From positions 3,906,001 through 3,970,000 of the forward strand of contig NC_022663.1 in assembly GCF_000157895.3 (NCBI RefSeq): a stretch of DNA of 64,000 nt, given 5' to 3'. Positions within the stretch are counted from its first letter, which is position 1. The number at the start of each line of letters is the position of its first letter. Positions 33,301 to 42,043 of this stretch are shown piece after piece. The notes beneath the pieces were generated by a model. The model was not told the DNA's origin, did no database searches, and saw only the letters and a list, made by a program, of their open reading frames with translations. This DNA is from Mycobacterium kansasii ATCC 12478. GTDB taxonomy: Bacteria > Actinomycetota > Actinomycetes > Mycobacteriales > Mycobacteriaceae. A program made the translations under genes and the position numbers.

Positions 33301-34172
33301 TGCTGGCGGCGCTGGACAAATATGCGGCTACCATCGCCGGCGCCCGCGGCGCCACCGTTGCCTACGCCGTCATAGACGCCCGACCGGACACCGGACCCGG
33401 CGCCGGGGGCGGCGCCATGAGGTACATCTGTGCCGGGCATCCCTATCCGCTGTTGGTCTCAGCGGACGGTCGCTCGGCCTATCTCCAGTCGGGCCGGCGT
33501 CCCCCGGTGGCCACGTACGGAGAAAACTCAGCCGAGGTCACCGGCCACGCTGAGCTACCCGCGGGAAGTTTGATCCTGCTCTATACCGACGGATTGATCG
33601 AGCGGGCCGGGGAGACGCTCGACCAGGGATTCGCACGTCTGCAAACCGCGGCCGCAGCGTGCGCCGGGCTGCCCGTCGATGCGGTCTGCGCCGAGTTGCT
33701 GCACCGCATGCGCCCCCCGGACGGCTACCGCGACGACGTCGTGGTGCTGGCGCTTCGGCCCAGCCATGTCGGGACGCGCAGTTTCGTCACTGTGTTGCGC
33801 GCCGTGCCGGCGGAAATCCCGGGCGCTCGGCAGCGCCTGCGGGACTGGCTGGCAACCATCGACATCGCACCCGCCGGTAGCGACAAGATCCTGCTGGCCA
33901 CCGGAGAAGCGGTGACCAACGCAATCGAACACGGCAGCGGCTGCGATGCCCGCAAAACCGTCTCCATCGAGGCTTTTCTGCACCGGGACCGGGTCGTGGT
34001 CACGGTCAGTGACTCCGGCCGGTGGGCAGGTGATTCCTCGGCCAGCCTGCGCAGCCAGCGGCGCGGACGTGGGCTCACCCTGATGAGCGGGCTCGCTGAC
34101 CGGGTCGACACCGTCCGTACTGCTGGCGGAACCCGGGTTGCGCTGCAGTTCGACGATGCGGCGGCGCGCTGA
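30306..34172 (+). CDS. Fused hybrid histidine kinase, PP2C phosphatase and RsbW-like ATPase
   Basis: A single 1288-residue chain joins two signalling logics. In order: a PAS-like sensor (about 40-175), a GAF-like region (180-335), a HisKA domain with His364 in NVSHEFRTPL, a histidine-kinase ATPase (N479 in LLSNAVKYT, DTGVGI, FERFYR, GTGIGLSLV), a receiver with phospho-acceptor D667 in VTDVMMPSLDGF and Lys in LPKPF, a second GAF (760-905), a SpoIIE/PP2C phosphatase (D948 in GGDWY, D967 in GDVVGHG, D1143/D1144 in YRDDVVV), and an RsbW-type ATPase (N1205 in GEAVTNAIEHG, VSDSGRW, RGRGLTLM). No membrane helices are seen. ATG 30306 overlaps the STAS gene, the likely phosphatase/kinase substrate. 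M. tuberculosis Rv1364c combines sensor, phosphatase, ATPase and STAS but, as I recall, lacks the phosphorelay half. Confidence 0.93.
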   Translation: MSEPTPPSTSGRRQLPDDLAAAVPLGGEMGRCFAEFDWAAHPLGPPADWSPEIRTAVAVALTSRFPIVLWLDPTELFLMYNDAYAHILGDKHPAALGAPGRQVWPEIWTAIGPMLAGVVATGRATWSDDLMLPLVTAGMPQERYFTFTYSPIIGGRGAVTAVFCAVIETTQRVLSERRLHLLNAVASATMETRTIEDAVTAAVTACASQPEDLPFIAVYVRDGPDTNTDGATLRGATPSMRSVLPADLALLTGRDPALRSRETAHVVDHLDELMPGIDTVFTQDCPRQALVLPLSENPAPGALVVGTNPRRPLDPLYQSFCQLLADQLSAAFAAALSYEQQMRRADALAELDRAKTAFLTNVSHEFRTPLTLLLGPLDDARSDAGSDTLLAERLGTARRNARRLQRMVDSLLDFSRIEAGRANAKLACTDVGALTSDIASSFSELCARAGLDLVLDCHPVLADVDPDMWETIVLNLLSNAVKYTLTGSITVEVRSEGAHCRFAVRDTGVGIAGHDLGRLFERFYRAANVSGRSAEGTGIGLSLVRGLVELQRGTVQIDSEPGRGTTVTIRLPSSVGDTAVDPSPARLKDGSNPYVEEASQWLGSSTLPTDVSRDPGRGVVLIVDDNADMRAYLDRVLSPHWQTILVADGEAALNATRRLHPDVIVTDVMMPSLDGFEFVAAIREDPVLAATPVIMLSARAGAEAVSEGLAGGADDYLPKPFRSQELVERVKSRLAAVDRERRRQGLAVDLAELDAALQARDSVAGILAAMLDSRFGSDAAAVGIGIVDGDYARFEYAGGLPAEVRDRYHVVSLNSPLVGPDVIRRGTPMVVSDTLALPPRYQHAVQDTATSVRACVAHPLRGRTGRVIGVLILLWPTPRQFDAAELDMFTRIAEFTQSALDRVLLRAQEHRIAVSFQEHLLDLNRGSAAAAVAAVYQPAGEAMRVGGDWYLVTPLDGDGTIGISVGDVVGHGLPAAIVMSRLRAAVAASALTSAEPSDVLAALDKYAATIAGARGATVAYAVIDARPDTGPGAGGGAMRYICAGHPYPLLVSADGRSAYLQSGRRPPVATYGENSAEVTGHAELPAGSLILLYTDGLIERAGETLDQGFARLQTAAAACAGLPVDAVCAELLHRMRPPDGYRDDVVVLALRPSHVGTRSFVTVLRAVPAEIPGARQRLRDWLATIDIAPAGSDKILLATGEAVTNAIEHGSGCDARKTVSIEAFLHRDRVVVTVSDSGRWAGDSSASLRSQRRGRGLTLMSGLADRVDTVRTAGGTRVALQFDDAAAR

Positions 34173-34194
34173 CCGGGAACTGATCAGGCCCTGA

Positions 34195-34473
34195 TTAGGC
34201 CTCTTCCATCGCCTCGCCGAGCTCTTCCAGGAGCCGGTTGTGGTGGTTGCTCGCCAGGACGTGGCCCGTAGCGATCACCAACGCGACCGGCCAGTCGATG
34301 AGTTCCAGGGCAGCCAGCGCGGCCAAGCCGCCGTAGTAGGCCAGCTGCTCGGGCCGGGGCACTTCCAGTTGTCCTACCAGCGGAAGATTAACCACGAAGG
34401 TCTCGCCCTCTCTGATCTTCTTCACGGCTTCACGCTGCGATGTTCCGCGACGAGCCTTCTTTTCTACCATCAT
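34195..34473 (-). CDS. Small membrane protein (Rv0424c-like)
   Basis: The product is 92 residues: a basic N-terminus (VEKKARRGTSQREAVKKI), a short beta-like stretch, one hydrophobic hairpin or helix at about 45-78 (YYGGLAALAALELIDWPVAL, then VIATGHVLAS) and an acidic tail ending LGEAMEEA. Function is unknown; position and size match M. tuberculosis Rv0424c, between thiC and ctpH there. ATG 34473 (or the next ATG, 34470) follows an aaagg ribosome site. It lies 46 bases downstream of ctpH in the same direction and may be its operon partner. An open frame extending to 34731 is a shadow of ctpH. Confidence 0.82.
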   Translation of the reverse strand: MMVEKKARRGTSQREAVKKIREGETFVVNLPLVGQLEVPRPEQLAYYGGLAALAALELIDWPVALVIATGHVLASNHHNRLLEELGEAMEEA

Positions 34474-34519
34474 TTGCCTTTCAGTAACGAAGGGTTTGCC
34501 GCCGAGCAGTGTCGTAGGG

Positions 34520-37500
34520 TCACCGTCGAGAGTATGTCGACGACCGACGCCCTGGCCGATCCGCTGGTTTCGTCGATTGCCGCGGTGCTGAGCGTGCCGT
34601 TGCGGGAGCTTTATGCGCTGCTGTGGCGTGTGGGGTTCGTGGAGATCGTGGAGCGGAAGCCGGCCCCTCGCCCGGTGCCGGCGGGGTACTGCGCTCGGGT
34701 GCCGACGGGTCCGATGGATCCGGTTCCGCATCCGTACTGTCCAGAATGCGGTTCAGAACGGCCATTGCGGCGGTCGCGGCGGCGGCCGACCCCAGGCCCT
34801 GTGCCCAGCCGACCGGGCCGAGCGGGGTACAGCCGAGCAGCTGGCTGACGAGGGGAATGCTGATCAGGGTTCCCATCGCGGCCAGTGAGCCCAACGCGGT
34901 GAGCACCACCAGCCAGTCATGCGAGTCCAGCAGGGTTTGGCCCAGCTGCGCTGCGACCAGTGCGACCAGCCCCACGGTCGATGCGCGGCGCGGCAGGCCG
35001 GTGAACCTCGCCATCGTCCACGCCGCGGTGGCCGCGGCGGCGGTGGTCGCCCCGCGGACACCTACCGCCTGCCACAGCGCACGCTGATCCGGGCCGCGGG
35101 CGTCCAGGCTGGTCGGGTCGCGGGGCTTGCTGACCGACAGCGCCGCGGCGGGCAACGCGTCGGTCAGCATGTTCACCAGCAGCAGCTGTCGGGTGTTCAA
35201 CGGCGAGGTGCCGCTGATGGCGCTGCCGATGATGGCGAACGCCACCTCGCCGGCGTTGCCGCCCAGCAGCACCGACACCGCCGCCTGTACCCGCTGCCAC
35301 AATTGACGACCCTCGAGGATGGCGGGAAGCAGCGATTCGATGCGGCCGTCGATCAGCACCATGTCGGCGGCGACCCGGGCGGGGTCACTACCGTGCGAGA
35401 CGACACCGATGCCCACGGTGGCGGCCCGGATCGCGGCGGCGTCGTTGGAGCCGTCGCCGACCATCGCGCAGACCCGCCCGCTGCGTTCCAGCGTCTGCAC
35501 GATCTGCACCTTGTTCTCCGGGGTCATCCGGGCGAAGATGGTGCGCTCTCCCACCGCCTTTTCTTGATCCTTGCGTGACAAGGCATCCCACCGCGCACCG
35601 CTGATGATCTGGTCGCTGGTCACCGGCATACCGAGTTCTTGCGCGATCGCGGCGGCGGTGATCGGGTGATCGCCGGTGATCAGCCGCACGTCGAGCCCGT
35701 GCTCGTGCAGGTCCGCGAGCAGTTGGGCGGCCGGGCCGCGGGGGGTGTCCGACAGCCCGAGGAAGCCCACCAGGGACAACCCGTCGTGACAGAAGTGGGC
35801 GATGTCGTCGGGGTCGTCGAGAACCGACCGGGCCTGCTGCGGGTTGAGCTGACGGCGCGCGACGGCGATCACCCGCAGCCCGTCGGCTGCCAGTCCGGCT
35901 ACCATCTGGTCCATGTCGGGGCCGTCGGCGCCGCAGGCGGCCAACACCACTTCGGGCGCACCTTTGACGGTCAGCTCGGTGCCCGACACCGAGGCCGAAA
36001 ACGCCCGCCCGGAGCGGAACGGCAGGTGTGCATCCGGCGGGTCCCCGTTGCCGGCCAGTTCGGACGGCGCCGCCGCCACGATGGCGACATCGGTGGCGTG
36101 CACCTGCGGGCCGCCGTTGGTGGCGGGAGCGGCGTGCACGGCGCAGCGCAGCACCTCGTCGGCGCTGTACCCCGGCGCCGGCCGCACCTTGGCCACGCGT
36201 AGCCGGTTCTCGCTCAGTGTCCCGGTCTTGTCGAAGCAGACCATGTCGACCCGGCCGAGCGCCTCCACCGACCGCGGGATGCGCACCAGCGCGCCGAACT
36301 GCGTCAGCCGTCGCGCCGAGGCTTGCTGTGCCAGCGTCGCCACCAGTGGCATGCCTTCCGGAACCGCGGCGACGGTGACGGCGATGCCGCTGGCCACCGC
36401 CTGGCGCAGGCCTTGGCGGCGCAGCAGCCCCAGCCCGGTGACCAACGCGCCGCCGGTCATGCTGACCGGCCAGGCCCGGTTGGTGAGCTGGCTCAGCTGA
36501 TATTGCAGACCGACGTTGGACAGGTCGCTGGAAACGAGTTCGGCCGCGCGCCGTTCCTGGGTGTCGGCGCCGACGGCCGTCACCACCGCGACCGCGGTAC
36601 CCGCGACGACGGTGGTGCCCGCGTACAACATGCAGCGGCGCTCGGCCAGGTCCGCACCCGGGGTAGCATCGACCTGTTTGGTCACCGACAGCGATTCGCC
36701 GGTGAGCGCGGATTCGTCGACCTCGACGTCGACCTCCTCGATCACCCGGGCGTCGGCGGGGACCACCTCGTGGGTTCGCACCTCGATGACATCGCCCGGC
36801 TGCAATTGCTCGGCGATGACGTCGCGGTACACCCGCTGCCCGTCCGGACCGGCCACCACCTTCCTGGCCGGCGGAACCTGCAGCGCCAGTAGGCGATTCA
36901 GTCGGCTTTCGGCGCGCAACCGCTGGGTCGCGGCGAGTACCGAGTTGCCGGTCAGCACCGAGCCGACCATCACCGCGTCGACGGGAGACCCCAGCACCGC
37001 GCTGGCGGTGGCGCCCAGCGCCAGCATGGGCGTCAGCGGGTCGGACAACTCCGCACGCACCGCGCCGAGGAACTGCCCGATTGCTTGCGCGGGCCCCGCG
37101 GTGAGGCTGGCACCGCGCTTTGCCGTGTGAATGCCACCGGCAATGGCGCGGGTGGCCAGTGTCGAGTGCTCCGGTGCCGACTGCGGCGGGTCATCCGGCG
37201 ACGGCAGCAGCTTACGGACCTGCTCGGCAGACATCGCGTGCCACTCGTGGAAGGCGGCCGGGCGTGGCGCCTGCGCGCCGACGATCTTGCGTGCCAACAG
37301 ATATCCCGACAGCATCCCCGCCGCCGCTCCGGTGGTTACGGGTCCGGGACCCAGGCCGCGAACCCCGGGCAGCATTAGCAATGCACCCAAAGCTGATGCG
37401 CCGCCAGAGATTTCGATGCCGCGTCGGCGTGCTTCCCGGGCCGCGGGAATGGCGCTCATCATCCGCCAGGCGGCGGCGAGGTCGGGCAGCAACACGTCGG

Positions 37501-39139
37501 CATGCCACGTCGGGCCGGCCGCGCCGTGCGGCAATACCCCCAGTGCCACGTCTGCCGACGAAATCGCTCGCCCGCCAATCGAGGACAACACCGCCACGGT
37601 CCGGCCGGCCTCTTGGAGATCGGCCACCGCGCCGGCCAGGGCGTCGTCGATCGAGCCGTTCTGTGCCGCCTTCGGCACCCGCCGGATAGCGTCGAATGCC
37701 GGCCACAGCTCGCCCAACGAGCCGTCGTCCACCGAGACCAGTTCCGCTCCGGTGCGATGCGCCTCGGCCACCACGGCCGCGGCGAATGGGTCGTGGGCCG
37801 GCAGGAAAAGTGCTCTGACACCGGATTCCCTTGTGCCGGAGGATATTCCAGGTACCGGGTGCCAGCCGGGACGAAGGTCGTTTTTTTCCAGGAGGAGCTG
37901 CGCGCGGTTCCAGGCCGCCGACAGCTCGTCCTGCTCAGCGCCGGTGATGCGGGCTACCCGCAGTTTTTCGGTGCACAACACCCGAGGGTCGACGACGATC
38001 GCGTCGACCTTGCTCAGGCGGCGCAGGCCCTCCGGGCGCAACGGCAAAACCCGATGCCGATCGGCCAGCCCTTGCCCGAGCGCGGCGGCGAATGCCTCAG
38101 GTGCGGTTCGGCTGGCCTTCGGGGTGGCCACCAGCGCGGCGGTGGCGGCCATTTCCAGGTTGCGGGTGCTGGCGCCGACCAGGCCGGCGCTGATCGCCTG
38201 GATGAGCGAAAAACGACCGGTAGCGCGCTCGACGGTAGGCGCGGGCCGGCGGACTGGCTCGATCGGGGCCTGGTCCGCATGCCGCGCCAACAGTGGTTCG
38301 TGGTAGTGCCAGGCCCGTGCTGCGGCACGGGATTCGGCGGCTTTGAGCGTCTGCATCACCAGCCCTACCGACAACGACGCCGGCGCCTGCGTGAGCGTCT
38401 CTGCCGCGGCGACGGCCAGGGTCATGACGGTGTCGGTCGCCGCCGCGCCGATGCGGTCTTCGAGCAGGCCGCGTAGTCGCGGCTGGTAGTCGAACGCCAC
38501 CACGCCCGCGAGCACGCTGCTCGGCAATCGGGGCCAGCGCAGGGCGCGGCCACTGACCGCCAGGCCCAGCCCGGCGGCGTTGGCGGCCAGGGTCACCGCC
38601 CGGGTCGCCAGCACCAGACCATCGCCCGGCAGGCTAGGGGCGGGTGTGCGGACGTACGTTTCTTGCATTGAGCGATAACGCTTTTCGGCGTCCGCGACGA
38701 CTCGGCACAGCTCCCGCAGCGTTGTCGCCGGCTCATCGATGCCGACGACGACGCGCGATAGCGGGTAGTTCAGGCTGGCCGACGCCACGCCGGGGTGGGC
38801 CCGTATCGACTCGAGCACGAGGCGGCCGAGTTCGCCGTCGTCGCCAAGGCCTCGCACCTCGATCCAGGCGCGGTCGCCGCCGCGCCAGCAGTGCCGGCCC
38901 AGTGTCTCGCGGGACAGCTCGCCGGAAACCGCCTTGGCTCCGTCACGCAGCGGCGCTGTGCCGGCCTCGAAACACGCCTCGAAGCACGACTTGGTGACCG
39001 AACCCGCCGTCTTACCCAGCGTTTCGGCGACGTCCGCGGCGACCGTGACCGATGCGACGGTAAGCGCGGTGGTCGCCTGAATGCCAGTCGCGAGCGCGCG
39101 CAGCGGCAGAGACAGTGTTATGGACTTGGCAATGCTCAA
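34520..39139 (-). CDS. ctpH: Metal cation-transporting P-type ATPase CtpH
   Basis: CtpH is a very large P-type ATPase of 1539 residues, the same length as I recall for M. tuberculosis CtpH. The N-terminal half (about 1-650) is a long extension with hydrophobic helices and a degenerate ATPase-like part. The C-terminal half holds a P2-type pump: actuator TGES (ESALTGESLSVT), phosphorylation motif DKTGT with Asp970, KGAPE nucleotide-binding motif, MVGDGSNDAAAI hinge, and several membrane segments. The transported ion is not settled; P2-like features point toward Ca2+ or a similar divalent cation. The start codon is TTG 39139; no in-frame ATG or GTG lies between it and the upstream gene's end 20 bases away. 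Confidence 0.95.
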   Translation of the reverse strand: MSIAKSITLSLPLRALATGIQATTALTVASVTVAADVAETLGKTAGSVTKSCFEACFEAGTAPLRDGAKAVSGELSRETLGRHCWRGGDRAWIEVRGLGDDGELGRLVLESIRAHPGVASASLNYPLSRVVVGIDEPATTLRELCRVVADAEKRYRSMQETYVRTPAPSLPGDGLVLATRAVTLAANAAGLGLAVSGRALRWPRLPSSVLAGVVAFDYQPRLRGLLEDRIGAAATDTVMTLAVAAAETLTQAPASLSVGLVMQTLKAAESRAAARAWHYHEPLLARHADQAPIEPVRRPAPTVERATGRFSLIQAISAGLVGASTRNLEMAATAALVATPKASRTAPEAFAAALGQGLADRHRVLPLRPEGLRRLSKVDAIVVDPRVLCTEKLRVARITGAEQDELSAAWNRAQLLLEKNDLRPGWHPVPGISSGTRESGVRALFLPAHDPFAAAVVAEAHRTGAELVSVDDGSLGELWPAFDAIRRVPKAAQNGSIDDALAGAVADLQEAGRTVAVLSSIGGRAISSADVALGVLPHGAAGPTWHADVLLPDLAAAWRMMSAIPAAREARRRGIEISGGASALGALLMLPGVRGLGPGPVTTGAAAGMLSGYLLARKIVGAQAPRPAAFHEWHAMSAEQVRKLLPSPDDPPQSAPEHSTLATRAIAGGIHTAKRGASLTAGPAQAIGQFLGAVRAELSDPLTPMLALGATASAVLGSPVDAVMVGSVLTGNSVLAATQRLRAESRLNRLLALQVPPARKVVAGPDGQRVYRDVIAEQLQPGDVIEVRTHEVVPADARVIEEVDVEVDESALTGESLSVTKQVDATPGADLAERRCMLYAGTTVVAGTAVAVVTAVGADTQERRAAELVSSDLSNVGLQYQLSQLTNRAWPVSMTGGALVTGLGLLRRQGLRQAVASGIAVTVAAVPEGMPLVATLAQQASARRLTQFGALVRIPRSVEALGRVDMVCFDKTGTLSENRLRVAKVRPAPGYSADEVLRCAVHAAPATNGGPQVHATDVAIVAAAPSELAGNGDPPDAHLPFRSGRAFSASVSGTELTVKGAPEVVLAACGADGPDMDQMVAGLAADGLRVIAVARRQLNPQQARSVLDDPDDIAHFCHDGLSLVGFLGLSDTPRGPAAQLLADLHEHGLDVRLITGDHPITAAAIAQELGMPVTSDQIISGARWDALSRKDQEKAVGERTIFARMTPENKVQIVQTLERSGRVCAMVGDGSNDAAAIRAATVGIGVVSHGSDPARVAADMVLIDGRIESLLPAILEGRQLWQRVQAAVSVLLGGNAGEVAFAIIGSAISGTSPLNTRQLLLVNMLTDALPAAALSVSKPRDPTSLDARGPDQRALWQAVGVRGATTAAAATAAWTMARFTGLPRRASTVGLVALVAAQLGQTLLDSHDWLVVLTALGSLAAMGTLISIPLVSQLLGCTPLGPVGWAQGLGSAAAATAAMAVLNRILDSTDAEPDPSDPSAPERSTPPAPGEGPASAPRSPRTPHATAAHKAPATARSAPRQSTKPADRPGRRSSTYSRR

Positions 39140-39158
39140 CGGGTGCTCAACACCGCCG

Positions 39159-39605
39159 TCAGTTGGTACTGCGCAACTCGGTGCTACCTGCCCGACGCCC
39201 GCTGGCCTTCTTGGCCGGTGCTTTGGCGGTTGTCTTCTGCGGTGGGGCTTTTTCCGGCTCGGACTCGCTGGGTACCGAGGTGAGTTTCGCTTTCACCGGT
39301 GGCCCGGAGTCCCCGGGTTTCTTGTTCATCCGGCGCAACAACAACGCGCCGCCCCCGACGGCCAACAGGATCGGCCACTCGACAATTCCGGTGACGCCGA
39401 GCGCGCCGATGGCCAGTGCGGCCGCCGGTGTCGACTTGGTGCCGGTGCTGAGTCCGCGCTGAACGCCCTCCGCGGCCCCTTTTACGCCGCCGACAACCCC
39501 ATTGACCGCCGCGCCGCCAACGGCGCCCGCGGCCGCCGTGGTCACCGTGGCGGCCTGACTCACCGTTCGACCAACGCTGCGGACCGCTCCGCCGACGACT
39601 CCCAT
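39159..39605 (-). CDS. Membrane protein (Rv0426c-like)
   Basis: This predicts 148 residues: an Ala/Gly/Val-rich N-terminal segment (TVTTAAAGAVGGAAVNGVVG), a hydrophobic region at about 60-90 (AALAIGALGVTGIVEWPILL, AVGGGALLL), then a Lys/Pro/Ala-rich cytoplasmic tail (PPQKTTAKAPAKKASGRR). No function is known. It matches the position and length of M. tuberculosis Rv0426c and precedes ctpH by 20 bases, so the two are likely co-transcribed. ATG 39605 has a gggag ribosome site. The region to xthA downstream on the map (39606-39732) contains nothing I can identify. Confidence 0.85.
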   Translation of the reverse strand: MGVVGGAVRSVGRTVSQAATVTTAAAGAVGGAAVNGVVGGVKGAAEGVQRGLSTGTKSTPAAALAIGALGVTGIVEWPILLAVGGGALLLRRMNKKPGDSGPPVKAKLTSVPSESEPEKAPPQKTTAKAPAKKASGRRAGSTELRSTN

Positions 39606-39732
39606 GATGACTCCCTGGCTTGTAATCGTTTATCTACTCCGGGCCGCACACTTCACAGCACGCATGTCTACTAAAAGCCTGCCACGTTACCAACGCCAGG
39701 ACAACGAAGAGTGACTGGAGAGTGTCTGCCGG

Positions 39733-40563
39733 TTATGCAGTCGAGTCGTCGCGTACATCGACGAAGACCGGCGCGTGGTCACTGGGTGCCTTACCCTTGC
39801 GCTCCTCGCGGACGATCTGCGCGTCGACGACACGGCGCGCCAGCGCCGGCGAGCCGAGGATGAAGTCGATACGCATTCCCTGCCGCTTCGGAAAGCGCAG
39901 CTGGGTGTAGTCCCAGTAGGTGTAGACCCCCGGCCCGGGGGCGAAAGGCCTTACCAGATCGGCGAATTGGGCGTCGACAATGGCATTGAACGCCTTGCGT
40001 TCCGGTTCCGAGACATGCGTGGCGCCGGCATAGAACTCGGTGCTCCACACGTCGTCGTCGGTCGGGGCGATGTTCCAGTCGCCGGCCAGCGCTATGGCGG
40101 CGGCGGGATCGTCGCGTAACCAGCCTTCAGCGGTATCCTTCAGCGCCGCAAGCCAATCCAACTTGTAGGTGTAGTGCGGATCGCCCAGTGCGCGACCGTT
40201 GGGCACGTACAGGCTCCACACCCGGACACCGCCGCAGGTGGCACCCAGGGCGCGCGCCTCCGCCGTGGCCGCCACCTCCGGTTTACGGCTCCAGGTGGGT
40301 TGGCCGTCGAAGCCGACCTGGACATCGTCGATACCGACCCGGGATGCGATTGCCACGCCGTTCCATTGGTCGAAACCGACATGCGCGACCTCATAGCCGA
40401 GTTCGAACAGTGGCAGCGCGGGGAACTGGCCGTCGGCGCACTTGGTCTCCTGCATGGCCAATACGTCGACGTCGGCGCGGGCAATCCAGTCGAGGACGCG
40501 GTCCAGGCGGGTGCGAATCGAATTCACGTTCCAGGTGGCCAGCCGCAGGGTGCCCTCGGGCAT
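39733..40563 (-). CDS. xthA: Exodeoxyribonuclease III
   Basis: XthA is the ExoIII-type AP endonuclease/3' exonuclease of base-excision repair. The 276 residues show the exonuclease-endonuclease-phosphatase fold motifs: LATWNVNSIRTRL, AMQETK (metal-binding Glu), SLYVPNGRALGDPHYTYKL, AGDWNIAP, RIDFILGS and SDHAPVFVDV (catalytic Asp-His). It matches Rv0427c. The start ATG 40563 is two bases after the stop of the GNAT-like gene, so it is the third gene of a def-GNAT-xthA unit. Confidence 0.95.
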   Translation of the reverse strand: MPEGTLRLATWNVNSIRTRLDRVLDWIARADVDVLAMQETKCADGQFPALPLFELGYEVAHVGFDQWNGVAIASRVGIDDVQVGFDGQPTWSRKPEVAATAEARALGATCGGVRVWSLYVPNGRALGDPHYTYKLDWLAALKDTAEGWLRDDPAAAIALAGDWNIAPTDDDVWSTEFYAGATHVSEPERKAFNAIVDAQFADLVRPFAPGPGVYTYWDYTQLRFPKRQGMRIDFILGSPALARRVVDAQIVREERKGKAPSDHAPVFVDVRDDSTA

Positions 40564-40565
40564 GG

Positions 40566-41450
40566 TTAGAGGCTATCGGGTGGCCGTAGGTAGCGGCGGC
40601 GATGGTGCAGCCGGAAACCCAGTAGCTGGGCCGGGCCGGCGTCCGGCATGGTCAGGTGTGCGCGGGTCGCGCCGCGCCGACGGCCCCAGGCCAGCAGTGC
40701 TTCGTACAGTGGGGCGGCGCGGGACTGGTCGCCGGTAGCCGACAGCCCTACCCACCGAGTGCCGTCCGGTGCGTCGGTGACGGCCGCGCGTGCGACGGCC
40801 ACCCCGGGGTAGCTGCCGAAAGCGAGTTCACCGTCGACGACGGCGGTAAGGACGTCAACGGGTATCCGGCGGTCGTCGAGCCGCAGCCAGGTGTCGTCGG
40901 GACGGGCGGACACGGTGATCGAGCGGTCGGTTGGGCGGGTGGCTCCTTCTTCCACGTCGCGGACGTCGCGCACCAGAAGTCGTTCGGTGCGTTCGGGCAC
41001 CCATCCGGTCGGCTGGGGCAGCAGCCGGTCGGGGATGGCCAGCCGAGGCGTGATGCCGCGGGTCCGGTACCAGTCGGCGATCGCGGGGACGGTACCGGCC
41101 CGGGCCGAGATGTCCAGCGGCACTGCCGAATCGGCGGGAGTGGCTCCGTGGCCGGCTCGCAGCAACCAGCCGTCCAGCCAGCAGCGTTCCACACCGGGCC
41201 AGGCCTTGGCGGCCGCGTGCTCGACGGCCCGGATCTCCGCGGTGCGCACCGGAGCATCGGTGAGAACCCGTACCGCCACGACGTCGGCGGGCGCGATTTC
41301 GACCGTCGCACCGGTCTTCGTCCGCACCCGCACCGTCGGGGCTAGGGCCAGCAGCTGGCCAACCGCGTCGGTCAGCGGCGGGACCGACCCGGCGGGCCGG
41401 CGGTAGCGAACCGTCACCCGCGTCCCGGCGTCCGGCCAGGAGACCGCCAT
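40566..41450 (-). CDS. GNAT-family acetyltransferase-like protein (Rv0428c-like)
   Basis: A 294-residue protein with an N-terminal beta-rich part (about 1-60, RVTVRYRRPAG) and a C-terminal GCN5-type acetyltransferase fold. The acetyl-CoA-binding region is in PLYEALLAWGRRRGATRAHL; a classical R/QxxGxG/A loop is weak. It matches Rv0428c by position and composition; the substrate is unknown. ATG 41450 overlaps the def stop by one base (TGATG), so it is translated from the def mRNA. Longer frames upstream are within def. Confidence 0.85.
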   Translation of the reverse strand: MAVSWPDAGTRVTVRYRRPAGSVPPLTDAVGQLLALAPTVRVRTKTGATVEIAPADVVAVRVLTDAPVRTAEIRAVEHAAAKAWPGVERCWLDGWLLRAGHGATPADSAVPLDISARAGTVPAIADWYRTRGITPRLAIPDRLLPQPTGWVPERTERLLVRDVRDVEEGATRPTDRSITVSARPDDTWLRLDDRRIPVDVLTAVVDGELAFGSYPGVAVARAAVTDAPDGTRWVGLSATGDQSRAAPLYEALLAWGRRRGATRAHLTMPDAGPAQLLGFRLHHRRRYLRPPDSL

Positions 41451-42043
41451 CAATGACCGAACGGGTCGGGCCCCTCGCCCGGCAGCCACGACAGGCCGGG
41501 TACGCCCCAGCCATGTGACTTGACCGCCCGTTTGGCGCTGCGGGCATACCGGCCGATGAGACAGTCCAGGTACAGGAAGCCATCCAGGTGCCCGGTTTCG
41601 TGCTGCAGCATCCGCGCGAACAGGCCCGTGCCCTCGATGTCGACCGGCGCGCCGTCGGCGCCGAGGCCGGTGACCCGCGCCCACTTGGCCCGCCCGGTGG
41701 GAAACGACTCGCCGGGAACCGACAGGCAGCCCTCCTCGTCGTTATCCGGGTCGGGCATGGTTTCGGGAATTTCGGAGGTCTCCAGCACCGGGTTGATGAC
41801 CACCCCCCGGCGGCGTGCGGTCTTGCCGCGGTCCTCGGCGCAGTCGTAGACGAACACCCGTAGTCCGTGCCCGATCTGGTTGGCGGCCAGGCCGACGCCG
41901 TACGCGGCGTCCATGGTGTCGTACATGTCGGTGATCAGTTGCGGCAGATCGGCTGGCAGCGATCCATCGGCGCCCACCGGTATCGGCTTCGTCGGAGTGT
42001 GCAAGACCGGATCGCCCACGATGCGAATAGGTACCACTGCCAT
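41450..42043 (-). CDS. def: Peptide deformylase
   Basis: Def removes the N-formyl group from nascent proteins and is essential. The 197-residue enzyme has the three motifs: GVGLAANQIG, EEGCLSVPGE (metal-ligand Cys) and QHETGHLDG (HEXXH metal site). The C-terminal extension after the motif (KRAVKSHGWGVPGLSWLPGE) is typical of mycobacteria. ATG 42043 heads the def-GNAT-xthA unit; a long intergenic region precedes it, probably containing the promoter. Confidence 0.96.
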   Translation of the reverse strand: MAVVPIRIVGDPVLHTPTKPIPVGADGSLPADLPQLITDMYDTMDAAYGVGLAANQIGHGLRVFVYDCAEDRGKTARRRGVVINPVLETSEIPETMPDPDNDEEGCLSVPGESFPTGRAKWARVTGLGADGAPVDIEGTGLFARMLQHETGHLDGFLYLDCLIGRYARSAKRAVKSHGWGVPGLSWLPGEGPDPFGH

